A stretch of DNA of 18,556 bases from an uncultured Rheinheimera sp. (lineage in GTDB: Bacteria > Pseudomonadota > Gammaproteobacteria > Enterobacterales > Alteromonadaceae), in the NCBI GenBank assembly GCA_943913835.1, contig CALTZU010000057.1:1-18556 (forward strand), written 5' to 3'. The position numbers were made by a program, and so were the translations under genes. The notes beneath the pieces are model-generated. The model did no database searches and had not been told where the DNA came from. It saw nothing but the letters and a program-made list of their open reading frames with translations. Shown here piece after piece: positions 5,639 through 13,081 of the stretch. The first letter of the stretch is position 1. Each line of letters begins with the position of its first letter.

Positions 5639-7855
5639 GTGAAAAAACTTCTAACTCCGGCAGGCTTGGCCACTGTATTACTCTCTGCAACAGCTCAGGC
5701 GAACGTCAATTTACCTTTGGAGCGTTTGTTTGCAGAACCCGCATTAAGCGGCACAGCGCCACGCTCTTTAAGCTTTTCTCCTGATGGCAGTCGTGTAACT
5801 TACCTCAAAGGAAAGGAAACGGATGCAAATAGGCTGGATCTGTGGCAATACCAGATAAAAACAGGTAAGCACAGCATTTTAGTTGATTCAAATCAACTGT
5901 TTAGCGGCCAAGAGTTGCTTTCGGATGAAGAGAAAGCCAGACGGGAGCGATTACGTTTGTTTGCGAGCGGAATTGTGAGTTACAACTGGTCAAAAGATGG
6001 TCAGGCTTTGCTGTTTCCATTGAACGGCGACTTGTATTATTACGACTTATCCAGCCAAAAAGCTCGTAAGTTAACCGACACCGAAGCTTTTGAAACCGAT
6101 GCACAAATATCGCCCAAAGGTCAGTTTGTATCTTTTATCCGGGAACAAAATATTTTTGTACTCGACCTTAAAACGGGCAAAGAAATTCAGTTAACCTCAG
6201 ATGGCACAGGCCTGATAAAGAATGGTATGGCTGAATTTGTTGCCCAGGAAGAGATGGGCAGAATGACAGGCTACTGGTGGGCTCCTGACGATAGCAAAAT
6301 TGCTTTTAGTCAGATTGACGAGTCGCCTGTGGCCGAAGCTGTACGGAATGAGATTTATGCTGATGAAATTAAACTCTTTAACCAGCGTTACCCATTTACA
6401 GGAACAGCCAACGTTAAGGTGAAACTTGGGGTAGTGGGCGTTCAACAGCCCAAAGTGCAATGGCTGGATTTAGGCAAAGAGCAGGACATCTATCTGGCCC
6501 GGGTCGATTGGAGTAAATCAGCCTCTCTGCTGACCTATCAATGGCAAAGTCGTGATCAGCAGCATCTGGAGCTCCGTTCCGTCGAATTACCATCTGGCAC
6601 CACCAAGGTGCTGCTGAAAGAGCAGAGCCCCACCTGGTTAAATTTAAATGACGATTTGCATTTCTTAAAAGATAAACAGCACTTTATCTGGGCATCTGAG
6701 CGGGACGGTTATAAGCATCTGTATCTGTATAAACTTGATGGGACCTTAGTGCGTCAGTTGACTCAAGGTGAGTGGATAGTTAATAAAATTGAAGCTATTA
6801 ACGAAGAGCAGGGCCTCATTTATTTCTCTGGTCGTAAAGATACCCCATTGGAAAGCCACTTGTACTCAGTATCCATGAAGGGCGGTGAGTTAAAACGATT
6901 GACTCAGGCTGAGTATTCGCACTCAGTGGTGATGGCTGAAACTGGCCAGAGTTTTATCGATAGCTATTCCAGTGTGTTACAGCCGACCAAAGTAGAATTG
7001 AAGAGTGTTGCTGGCAAAGTGTTGACAGTGCTTGAGTCTAATGAAGTTTCGGGCTCGCATCCTCTGGCGCAGTACAAAGACAGGCTAGTGAAACCTCGTT
7101 TTGGCACTTTAAAAGCCAAAGACGGCCAGACCTTGTATTACCGTGTATTCGAACCTGCTGTGCTTGAAAAAGGCAAAAAATACCCAGTTGTGGTAGGTGT
7201 ATATGGTGGACCTGGCGCACAGCGAGTCACTAATAGCTGGAGCACGAAAGACTTGTATTTCCAATACCTGGCACAGAACGGCTATATCGTATTTCAGTTG
7301 GATAACAGAGGGTCGGAAAACCGTGGTAAAGCCTTTGAAGATCCAATCTATAAAAAGCTGGCGGTAGTAGAACTTGACGATCAAATCACTGGTGTGGAGT
7401 ACTTACGCAGCTTGCCTTATGTCGATGCGGGTCGTATCGGTATTTATGGTCATAGCTACGGTGGTTACATGAGCATTATGGCGATGTTTAAAGCAGGTGA
7501 TTATTTTAAAGCTGGTGTCGCTGGTGCTCCGGTCACAGACTGGGCTTTGTATGATACCCATTACACAGAGCGCTATTTAGGCCATCCTGCAAGCAACAAA
7601 GCGGGTTACGAGCAGAGTTCGGTTTTCCCTTACGTAAAAGATTATCAGGGAAACCTGCTGATTTACCATGGTATGGCGGATGATAATGTGCTTTTTACCC
7701 ACAGCACCAAGTTGTACTCTGAATTGCAGAAGCAGGGCAAATTGTTCGACAGTATGGATTATCCCGGCAGCAAACACTCTATGTTTGGCCAGCCAGTACA
7801 AACCCATTTGCATAAAACCATTACCGCATTTTTTGAACGTCAATTAAAACAATAA
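5639..7855 (+). CDS. Secreted dipeptidyl peptidase IV (S9B prolyl oligopeptidase family)
   Basis: A 738-aa serine peptidase starting at GTG, with AAGGA nine bases upstream. A signal peptide (MKKLL... to AQA, residues 1-21) sends it to the periplasm or outside. The N-terminal beta-propeller (about 35-480) carries FVAQEEMGRMTGYWWAPDD; Glu204-Glu205 match the double-Glu motif that anchors the free N-terminus of the substrate in DPP IV. The C-terminal alpha/beta hydrolase domain has YGGPG (522-526), nucleophile GHSYGGY (Ser606), Asp681 in GMADDNV and His713 in GSKHSMFG, a complete triad. The expected reaction is release of X-Pro or X-Ala dipeptides from peptide N-termini. Length and motifs match the family closely. 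The divergent TonB receptor and shared intergenic region suggest a peptide scavenging pair. A GC-rich hairpin follows the stop. Confidence 0.95.
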   Translation: MKKLLTPAGLATVLLSATAQANVNLPLERLFAEPALSGTAPRSLSFSPDGSRVTYLKGKETDANRLDLWQYQIKTGKHSILVDSNQLFSGQELLSDEEKARRERLRLFASGIVSYNWSKDGQALLFPLNGDLYYYDLSSQKARKLTDTEAFETDAQISPKGQFVSFIREQNIFVLDLKTGKEIQLTSDGTGLIKNGMAEFVAQEEMGRMTGYWWAPDDSKIAFSQIDESPVAEAVRNEIYADEIKLFNQRYPFTGTANVKVKLGVVGVQQPKVQWLDLGKEQDIYLARVDWSKSASLLTYQWQSRDQQHLELRSVELPSGTTKVLLKEQSPTWLNLNDDLHFLKDKQHFIWASERDGYKHLYLYKLDGTLVRQLTQGEWIVNKIEAINEEQGLIYFSGRKDTPLESHLYSVSMKGGELKRLTQAEYSHSVVMAETGQSFIDSYSSVLQPTKVELKSVAGKVLTVLESNEVSGSHPLAQYKDRLVKPRFGTLKAKDGQTLYYRVFEPAVLEKGKKYPVVVGVYGGPGAQRVTNSWSTKDLYFQYLAQNGYIVFQLDNRGSENRGKAFEDPIYKKLAVVELDDQITGVEYLRSLPYVDAGRIGIYGHSYGGYMSIMAMFKAGDYFKAGVAGAPVTDWALYDTHYTERYLGHPASNKAGYEQSSVFPYVKDYQGNLLIYHGMADDNVLFTHSTKLYSELQKQGKLFDSMDYPGSKHSMFGQPVQTHLHKTITAFFERQLKQ

Positions 7856-7862
7856 ACTGTGA

Positions 7863-7881
7863 GGCGGGTCCAGGACCCGCC
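7863..7881. terminator. GC-rich hairpin between convergent genes
   Basis: GGCGGGT (7863-7869) pairs with ACCCGCC (7875-7881) around a CCAGG loop. It lies between the convergent peptidase and ldhA stops, where a shared terminator is expected. Neither strand has a T-tract, so intrinsic termination is doubtful. It may instead be an mRNA 3'-end stabiliser or a REP-like unit. Confidence 0.45.
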
Positions 7882-7888
7882 CTCGTGA

Positions 7889-8872
7889 TCAGAGCTCGTT
7901 GCCGCTTAACTTATTGGCTTTAAAAGCCAGCAGATTATCACTGGTTATCTGACAAATTTGCTGCAAGGCTTCCTGGGTGAAAAATGCCTGATGACCAGTG
8001 ATTAATACATTAGGGAAAGTCAGCAGGCGCTTAAACACTTCGTCGTCTATCAGTTGTCCTGACAAATCCTGGAAAAACAAATCGGCTTCCTGCTCGTATA
8101 CATCTAGGCCTAAATAACCAATTTTCCGACTCTTCAATGCTTTGATTACCGCCTTGGTGTCAATCAGGCCACCTCTGCTGGTATTGATTAACATCACACC
8201 ATCTTTCATTTGTGCAAGGCTGTGGTCGTTAATCAGATGCTGAGTTTGAGGAGTCAGAGGGCAGTGCAGGCTGATGATATCAGACTGAGTCCATAACTCT
8301 GCTAAAGGCACATACTGAACTCCGGCTTTTAACAGGCTTTCGTCTTTTTGAACGTCATAACAGAGTAGTTGCATACCAAAACCAAGCAATATTTTGGCTG
8401 TCGCAACACCTATGCGGCCAGTGCCAATCAGGCCCACAGTTTTACCGTGCAGGTTAAATCCTAATAACCCATCCAGTGCAAAATTATCGTCCCGAACTCT
8501 GTTATAGGCTTTGTGTAATTTGCGGTTTAAACAGAGGATCATCGCGACCGTGTGCTCTGCAACGGCTTCGGGTGAATAAGCAGGAACTCGTGCAACACGC
8601 AGCCCAAGCTCTTTGGCTGTGGCTAGATCGATGTTATTAAAGCCAGCGCAGCGTAAGGCAATCATGCCCACTCCCATGGCTTTGAGTTGTGTCAGCACCG
8701 GTTTTGACAAGTCATCATTGACAAACACACAAACCGCCTGACAACCCACAGTTAATCCGGCGCTGTGTAGATTCAAAGGCACATCAAAAAAGCTAAATTC
8801 AAGGCTTGGGTCTGCCCATAGCTTAAAGCTTTCCTGATCGTATTTTTTTGCGCTAAAAACTGCAATTTTCAT
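7889..8872 (-). CDS. ldhA: D-lactate dehydrogenase (NAD-dependent)
   Basis: A 327-aa D-2-hydroxyacid dehydrogenase that reduces pyruvate to D-lactate with NADH in the cytoplasm. Length and wording match enterobacterial LdhA (about 329 aa). The substrate-binding domain opens with MKIAVFSAKKYD and contains LRCAGFNNID (73-82). The NAD-binding Rossmann motif GTGRIG is at 150-155, with an acidic residue Asp173 ending the next strand (NAD preference). The catalytic trio is present: Arg233 in NTSRGG, Glu262 and His294 in GHQAFF. AAGGAG lies eight bases before the ATG. It sits downstream of the glutathione peroxidase gene on the same strand, but an 88-base gap with its own promoter-like sequence suggests independent expression. 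Fermentative or redox-balancing use under oxygen limitation is likely. Confidence 0.93.
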   Translation of the reverse strand: MKIAVFSAKKYDQESFKLWADPSLEFSFFDVPLNLHSAGLTVGCQAVCVFVNDDLSKPVLTQLKAMGVGMIALRCAGFNNIDLATAKELGLRVARVPAYSPEAVAEHTVAMILCLNRKLHKAYNRVRDDNFALDGLLGFNLHGKTVGLIGTGRIGVATAKILLGFGMQLLCYDVQKDESLLKAGVQYVPLAELWTQSDIISLHCPLTPQTQHLINDHSLAQMKDGVMLINTSRGGLIDTKAVIKALKSRKIGYLGLDVYEQEADLFFQDLSGQLIDDEVFKRLLTFPNVLITGHQAFFTQEALQQICQITSDNLLAFKANKLSGNEL

Positions 8873-8887
8873 TAGTAGGGCTCCTTG

Positions 8888-8908
8888 CTCTGAAGTTTAA
8901 ACTCAGAG
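8888..8908. promoter_or_regulatory. Inverted repeat in the ldhA leader
   Basis: CTCTG (8888-8892) and CAGAG (8904-8908) flank the perfect palindrome AGTTTAAACT (8894-8903), giving an almost continuous 21-base dyad. It lies between the predicted ldhA start site and its ribosome-binding site, so it could be an operator or a leader hairpin. It does not match any regulator consensus I can name. Confidence 0.3.
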
Positions 8909-8928
8909 TAACGCAAAAAACCGCAGCC

Positions 8929-8957
8929 TTTATTGTTTTTAATCAAGACTCTGTCAA
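8929..8957 (-). promoter_or_regulatory. Sigma-70 promoter for ldhA
   Basis: On the minus strand a perfect -35 TTGACA (8952-8957) and a -10-like AATAAA (8929-8934, 4 of 6) are 17 bp apart. Transcription would start near 8922, about 50 bases before the ldhA ATG. The -35 starts only three bases after the stop codon of the upstream glutathione peroxidase gene. Confidence 0.55.
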
Positions 8958-8960
8958 TGG

Positions 8961-9446
8961 CTAACTGGCCAGCACTTCTTCAATAGACTGATGCAGGCTG
9001 GATGGCTTTGTCCGAGGCGCATAACGCTTTACCACATCACCTTCGCGATTGACTAAAAACTTGGTGAAGTTCCATTTGATAGCCCTGGTTTTCATCAAAC
9101 CGCGAGCCTGGTCTTTTAAGTATTCAAACAAAGGTTCAGAGTCCAGACCATTGACCTGCACTTTGCCGAAGACCGGGAAGCTCACTCCATAATTAAGCTG
9201 GCAGAATTGCTGTATTTCTTCATTAGTACCTGGTTCCTGAGCACCAAACTGATTACAGGGAAAAGCTAACACGACAAAGCCTTGGTCCTTGTATTGTTGG
9301 TAGAGAGCTTCAAGTTCCTGATACTGAGGCGTAAAACCACATTGACTGGCAGTGTTCACTATCAATACAACTTTATCCCTGTACTGGGCTAAATCCACGT
9401 CCTGATCCTGACTATCCTTCACTTTAAAATGATGAACCTTTGGCAT
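8961..9446 (-). CDS. Glutathione peroxidase family thiol peroxidase
   Basis: A 161-aa Cys-type GPx. The start at 9446 is chosen because AAAAGGA precedes it by five bases; an in-frame start at 9464 would add six residues. Peroxidatic Cys36 lies in NTASQCGFTPQY, where selenocysteine stands in animal enzymes. Gln66 in FPCNQFG and Trp125-Asn126 in KWNF complete the catalytic tetrad. Cys82 in QQFCQLNYGV is at the resolving-cysteine position of thioredoxin-dependent GPx-like enzymes; numbering matches yeast Gpx3 (Cys36/Cys82). It probably reduces hydrogen peroxide and lipid hydroperoxides with thioredoxin rather than glutathione, a family-level inference. There is no signal peptide, so it is cytoplasmic. 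An inverted repeat, TCTGATGC/GCGTCAGA at 9469-9488, lies just upstream and may be regulatory. Confidence 0.92.
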   Translation of the reverse strand: MPKVHHFKVKDSQDQDVDLAQYRDKVVLIVNTASQCGFTPQYQELEALYQQYKDQGFVVLAFPCNQFGAQEPGTNEEIQQFCQLNYGVSFPVFGKVQVNGLDSEPLFEYLKDQARGLMKTRAIKWNFTKFLVNREGDVVKRYAPRTKPSSLHQSIEEVLAS

Positions 9447-9547
9447 AACTGTCCTTTTCTGCAACTCGTCTGATGCTTTTGCGTCAGAGCCCCTGATTCT
9501 AGTAAGCTTCTAGGCATTCAAGTCTGTCACAGAAATAAGTCAAAATT

Positions 9548-10435
9548 ATGTCAAATTTATCACAACAAAAAGTTGCCTTTGTCGGTTTGGGAGTCATGGG
9601 TTTTCCTATGGCAGGCCATCTGCAGCAAAAAGGCGAACAGGTCTGCGTCTACAACAGAACTCATCAGAAAGCTCTGGGCTGGGTGCAACAGTATGGTGGT
9701 GCCTGTGCATCAACTCCTGCAGAAGCTGCATCAGGAGCTGATTTGGTGATGTTATGCGTAGGGAATGACGATGACGTACGTTCAGTGGTCTATGGCGAGC
9801 AGGGCGTTTTAGCGACTATGGGGCCTGGTTCTTTGTTAATAGACCACACCACAGCCTCAGCCGATTTGGCACGTGAGTTGGCATTGGCTTGTAAGGAGAA
9901 AGGCATAGGCTTTTTGGATGCACCAGTCTCAGGTGGACAAGCTGGCGCTCAGAACGGCTTGTTGACCATTATGCTGGGTGGGGAAGACGCTGATTTTGCT
10001 AAAGCAGAAGCCACATTGATGAAGTACGCCCGCAGTGCACGTTTATTAGGGCCTGCAGGTTCTGGTCAATTGGCCAAAATGGTTAATCAGATTTGTATTG
10101 CCGGCGTAGTACAAGGACTGGCTGAAGCCATGCATTTTGCCCAGCAGGCAGGCCTCGATGGTCAGGCTGTGCTGGATACCATCAGCAAAGGCGCTGCTCA
10201 ATCCTGGCAAATGGAACATCGCGGCGCCACTATGCTGCAAGGCAAATATGACTTTGGTTTTGCCGTCGATTGGATGCGTAAGGATTTGGCCATTACCTTA
10301 AATGAAGCTCGTCACAACGGTGCCACTTTGCCATTAACGGCTATAGTTGACCAGTTTTATGCCCAAGTGCAGGCCATGGGCGGTGGTCGCTGGGATACTT
10401 CAAGCTTACTAACTGTGTTGCAACGTAAAAATTAA
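9548..10435 (+). CDS. Beta-hydroxyacid dehydrogenase (3-hydroxyisobutyrate dehydrogenase family)
   Basis: A 295-aa NAD(P)-dependent oxidoreductase. An N-terminal Rossmann domain has FVGLGVMGFPM (GLGVMG at 13-18). YNRT (35-38) follows at the end of the second strand; an Arg there usually signals NADPH preference. DAPVSGG (124-130) is the substrate-binding signature, and Lys177 in GQLAKMVNQ is the catalytic lysine, with Asn180 nearby. The helical C-terminal domain contains KDLAITLNEA. The family includes 3-hydroxyisobutyrate, tartronate-semialdehyde and glyoxylate/succinic-semialdehyde (GLYR1-like) reductases. The NRT motif tilts towards the last group, but the substrate cannot be fixed. No valine-degradation genes are adjacent. 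The Shine-Dalgarno is weak, so the start is the least certain part. Confidence 0.88.
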   Translation: MSNLSQQKVAFVGLGVMGFPMAGHLQQKGEQVCVYNRTHQKALGWVQQYGGACASTPAEAASGADLVMLCVGNDDDVRSVVYGEQGVLATMGPGSLLIDHTTASADLARELALACKEKGIGFLDAPVSGGQAGAQNGLLTIMLGGEDADFAKAEATLMKYARSARLLGPAGSGQLAKMVNQICIAGVVQGLAEAMHFAQQAGLDGQAVLDTISKGAAQSWQMEHRGATMLQGKYDFGFAVDWMRKDLAITLNEARHNGATLPLTAIVDQFYAQVQAMGGGRWDTSSLLTVLQRKN

Positions 10436-10448
10436 CCATTGCACTTTA

Positions 10449-10619
10449 TTAGTCATCCAGGCTGGTGCTGGCTAAACCTAAAGTCAGCACCAGTAACAAC
10501 GGAATGTGCACCAGATGCAGCAATGGATCCGGCGTGATTTTCAGCGCCAGCCCCACCACCATTGCCCAGACCAGCGCCAATAAAGCCAATACTGTTGTGC
10601 GTTTTGACAGTTGAAACAT
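10449..10619 (-). CDS. Small two-helix membrane protein, unknown function
   Basis: A 56-aa ORF from ATG at 10619 to TAA at 10449, short enough to be missed by ordinary gene calls. The support is strong for its size. AGGAGGTGGTT directly precedes the ATG, a near-perfect Shine-Dalgarno. The ORF fills the gap between its neighbours. The protein is a start MFQLSKR followed by two hydrophobic helices (about 9-26 and 33-50) separated by a short KITPDP turn, with an acidic LDD end. This gives a hairpin membrane topology with a positive N-terminus, probably in the inner membrane. It is divergent from the AraC-type regulator at 10713, which may control it. No family is recognised and no function is proposed. 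Confidence 0.7.
   Translation of the reverse strand: MFQLSKRTTVLALLALVWAMVVGLALKITPDPLLHLVHIPLLLVLTLGLASTSLDD
10462..10493. terminator. Hairpin inside the small membrane gene, possible terminator for the upstream plus gene
   Basis: CTGGTGCTG (10462-10470) and CAGCACCAG (10485-10493) form a 9-bp stem with a 14-base loop, 27 bases after the dehydrogenase stop. There is no T-tract. The same bases encode the end of the second helix of the minus-strand small protein, so the dyad may be partly a codon-usage effect. Confidence 0.3.
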
Positions 10620-10712
10620 AACCACCTCCTGTTATTGATGAGACTACTTTACGCCGCTTAAAAACTGGCCTAAAGTGTCACTAATGACGTTATTGTGGTT
10701 AAAAATGACAAG

Positions 10713-11738
10713 ATGAAACGTATTGGTATTTGGGTTAATCACGACATAGTGATGAGCAGCGTCACGGGGGTGGTAGATTTTTTTACCTTCTGTAATAAGT
10801 ACTGGCAACTGATACAGCAAAGTGATCAATCTTTGTTTGAAACAGTTTTAATCGGACCTAACCCTCTGGTGCAGCATGGAGCTTTCAGTCTGAAAGTTGA
10901 ACCTGTTGATTTTGGCTCTATTGATATTTTACTAATCCCAGGTTTTTATGCTTACAACCCAAAAGATTTGGTGCGTGTCAGTCAGGAGTTGCTACCATAT
11001 ACTTTAGAGTTGCAGGCCATGTTGGCTGAAGGAAAATGGCTGGGTGCCTTTTGTAATGGTACTTTTGCTTTAGCTGGAACAGGCTTACTGAACGGTTTAC
11101 AGTCGACTTCGGTCTGGTTTTTTAAAGACTATTTTCGTCAAATGTTTCCGCGCGTAAAGCTTGATCTGCAGCAGCTTGTCGTTCAGCAACAAACGATATT
11201 GACTGGTGGTGCTACCACTTCATACCTGAATTTATGTTTGCGTTTTGTTGAGCTTTGCATGGATACGGCTTTTGCACAGCAAATGGCGAAGATTATGCTG
11301 ACAGATCCAAACCGGACCTCACAGTTGCCTTATTTATCTCTGCAACTGGCACCACAACACAAAGATGCGAAGCTGGCAGAAATTCAACAGTATCTGCAGG
11401 CTCATCTGGCAGAAGCCGTGACCCTTGAACAGTTAGCTGACCAGTTTGCAATGACTCCACGCACTTTGATCCGGCGTTTTAAACAGCATCTGGATGAAAC
11501 TCCGATGGCTTATCTGCAGCGCTTGCGTATCGAAAGAGCAAAATCCTTGTTGGAGAATACCCTGTGGACGGCAGAGGACATCATGCAGCAAGTGGGCTAT
11601 GAGGATATTTCGTCTTTTCGTAAGTTATTCGTGCATTACACCAGTCTGACGCCCAAAGCCTATCGGCAGAAGTTTATGTTTGAGCCACAAATTGACTGTT
11701 GTCCGGTCAGTGGACGTGAGCGTGAGTCTGCTACCTGA
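10713..11738 (+). CDS. GlxA-type AraC family transcriptional regulator
   Basis: A 341-aa regulator with two domains. The N-terminal half (about 1-185) is a DJ-1/PfpI-like class I glutamine-amidotransferase fold: MKRIGIWVNHDIV opens it, DILLIPGF (71-78) marks the core strand, and AFCNGTFALAGTGLLNG (112-128) is the nucleophile-elbow region with Cys114. The C-terminal part (about 220-321) is the double helix-turn-helix of AraC/XylS proteins, with LEQLADQFAMTPRTLIRRFK and the second-HTH signature QQVGYEDISSFRKLF. ATG at 10713 is used; an in-frame GTG at 10695 would add six residues and neither has a clear Shine-Dalgarno. The inducer and targets are unknown. The divergent 56-aa membrane gene is the obvious candidate target, and GTCACTAATGAC (10677-10688) in the gap could be an operator. 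Both are inference. Confidence 0.88.
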   Translation: MKRIGIWVNHDIVMSSVTGVVDFFTFCNKYWQLIQQSDQSLFETVLIGPNPLVQHGAFSLKVEPVDFGSIDILLIPGFYAYNPKDLVRVSQELLPYTLELQAMLAEGKWLGAFCNGTFALAGTGLLNGLQSTSVWFFKDYFRQMFPRVKLDLQQLVVQQQTILTGGATTSYLNLCLRFVELCMDTAFAQQMAKIMLTDPNRTSQLPYLSLQLAPQHKDAKLAEIQQYLQAHLAEAVTLEQLADQFAMTPRTLIRRFKQHLDETPMAYLQRLRIERAKSLLENTLWTAEDIMQQVGYEDISSFRKLFVHYTSLTPKAYRQKFMFEPQIDCCPVSGRERESAT

Positions 11739-11798
11739 TTGGTTTTAGTGCTTTTAATTAACAATGTTTAACAAATGAGTCAGGAAAAATTTGCTTTG

Positions 11799-11807
11799 TG
11801 CTATTAT
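11799..11807 (+). promoter_or_regulatory. Extended -10 promoter for the PH-like membrane protein
   Basis: TGC-TATTAT is an extended -10 element (TGn plus 5 of 6 consensus bases), 33 bases before the ATG at 11841. The -35 region is poor (GTCAGG at 17 bp), which is normal for extended -10 promoters. Confidence 0.5.
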
Positions 11808-11840
11808 CATGTGGCCAATTCATTGATGAAAGTAAATTAA

Positions 11841-12356
11841 ATGTATTTATCTGAGATCGGCTGGCATCTTTATGCGCTGCTGTTTGTGGGTTGTATTCTG
11901 CTTCCTGCAATGGTTTTGTCCGTTTTGTTGTATTTCAAGCCGTTGTGGTTGCGCCAGTCTTTGTGGCTGTTTAGTTTTTGTTGCCTGTGTTTTCTGTCAT
12001 TAAGCCTGAAATTTAGTGACAACACATTGCTGATGACTGACCAGGCTTTAGAGTTAAAGGCAGGTTTGTACCAGACTAAAATTGAAGACATTCACTCGGC
12101 ACAAAGTAAAGTCTCTGTGCTGTTTTGTGATGAGTTAGGAGAGTTTAAACCTGTAGTTGCAGTCAACGCCATTAATCTGCCCAATTACAAAGTGGGCTGG
12201 TATAGGCTGGCTAATCAGCAGACCGCTTTTGTCATGCTAATTGGTGATATTGAAAAAGTGACAGTGGTCAGCACAAAAAATGCGATAGCTTTAATTAGTG
12301 GCGATATTAACAGAGACAATGCTGGAGCTGGTTTGCAGGCTAAGGCGTTTCGATAG
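11841..12356 (+). CDS. Membrane-anchored protein with a bacterial-PH-like domain
   Basis: A 171-aa protein. Two hydrophobic segments (about 11-31 and 37-57) anchor it in the inner membrane. A soluble C-terminal domain (about 62-160) reads like a bacterial PH domain of the bPH_5 type: LELKAGLYQTKIEDIHSAQ, then INLPNYKVGWYRLAN, then VTVVSTKNAIALIS. The short N-terminal tail and helix hairpin place the domain on one membrane face. Bacterial PH domains of this type are of unknown function, and no partner is evident. A promoter of its own and a following terminator make it monocistronic. The ribosome-binding site is weak (GAAAG upstream). Domain assignment rests on remembered pattern and is moderate; the two TM segments are clear. 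Confidence 0.75.
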   Translation: MYLSEIGWHLYALLFVGCILLPAMVLSVLLYFKPLWLRQSLWLFSFCCLCFLSLSLKFSDNTLLMTDQALELKAGLYQTKIEDIHSAQSKVSVLFCDELGEFKPVVAVNAINLPNYKVGWYRLANQQTAFVMLIGDIEKVTVVSTKNAIALISGDINRDNAGAGLQAKAFR

Positions 12357-12364
12357 ATAGCAAG

Positions 12365-12396
12365 AGTCAGGGGTTGAATTCATTGCACCCCTGACT
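12365..12396. terminator. Bidirectional terminator between the PH-like gene and the leucine operon
   Basis: A 9-bp perfect stem, AGTCAGGGG (12365-12373) with CCCCTGACT (12388-12396), has a 14-base loop. It sits in the 50-base gap between two convergent genes and ends the six-gene minus-strand operon. Flanking GATAG and CTATC could extend it across a bulge. The T-tract is poor on both strands. Confidence 0.6.
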
Positions 12397-12406
12397 ATCA
12401 ACAGAA

Positions 12407-13069
12407 TTAAGCAGGGAACTGCATTTCCGGAACTTCACCAGAGATCACTAACTTACCCGCAGTTTTTTGCTGGATTTCTTCCACGCTGATGCCAGGTGCA
12501 CGTTCCAGTAAATGGAAAGCACCGTCCCGAACTTCCAGCACTGCTAAATCCGTCACTATCTTTTTCACACAATTCACGCCTGTTAAAGGCAAAGTACAGC
12601 TGTCCAGTAACTTGGAGCTGCCGTATTTGTCGGCGTGAGTCATGGTGACAATAATGTTTTGTGCGCCAGCTACTAAATCCATAGCGCCGCCCATGCCTTT
12701 GACCAGTTTGCCCGGGATCATCCAGCTGGCGATATTGCCGTTTTGGTCGACTTCAAAAGCGCCTAACACTGTTAAATCGACATGACCGCCGCGGATCATG
12801 GCAAAACTTTCAGCTGAACTGAAAATGGCAGCGCCTTTAATGGCGGTGACTGTTTCTTTGCCTGCGTTGATCATATCTGCATCCAGTTCAGCTTCGGTTG
12901 GGTAGGGGCCCATACCTAATAAACCGTTTTCCGATTGCAGCATTACTTCAATACCTGCAGGCACATAGTTGGCCACTAAGGTGGGGATACCTATACCTAA
13001 ATTGACGTAATAGCCGTCCTGTAATTCCTGAGCCACCCGCATAGCGACCTGTTCACGTGATAATGCCAT
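12407..13069 (-). CDS. scoB: Succinyl-CoA:3-oxoacid CoA-transferase, subunit B
   Basis: The 220-aa beta subunit of a two-subunit CoA-transferase. The catalytic Glu47 lies in the family motif QSENGLLGMGPYP, which carries CoA as a glutamyl thioester. VNLGIGIPTLVANY (22-35) and GGHVDLTVLGAFEVD are also typical. With subunit A it moves CoA from succinyl-CoA to acetoacetate, making acetoacetyl-CoA. AtoA-type acetyl-CoA donors are a close alternative. It is the last gene of the operon; the stop codon of subunit A overlaps its Shine-Dalgarno (TAAGGAG), a sign of translational coupling and equal subunit amounts. Its product handles the acetoacetate released by HMG-CoA lyase two genes upstream. Confidence 0.93.
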   Translation of the reverse strand: MALSREQVAMRVAQELQDGYYVNLGIGIPTLVANYVPAGIEVMLQSENGLLGMGPYPTEAELDADMINAGKETVTAIKGAAIFSSAESFAMIRGGHVDLTVLGAFEVDQNGNIASWMIPGKLVKGMGGAMDLVAGAQNIIVTMTHADKYGSSKLLDSCTLPLTGVNCVKKIVTDLAVLEVRDGAFHLLERAPGISVEEIQQKTAGKLVISGEVPEMQFPA

Positions 13070-13081
13070 TTGCTGTGCTCC

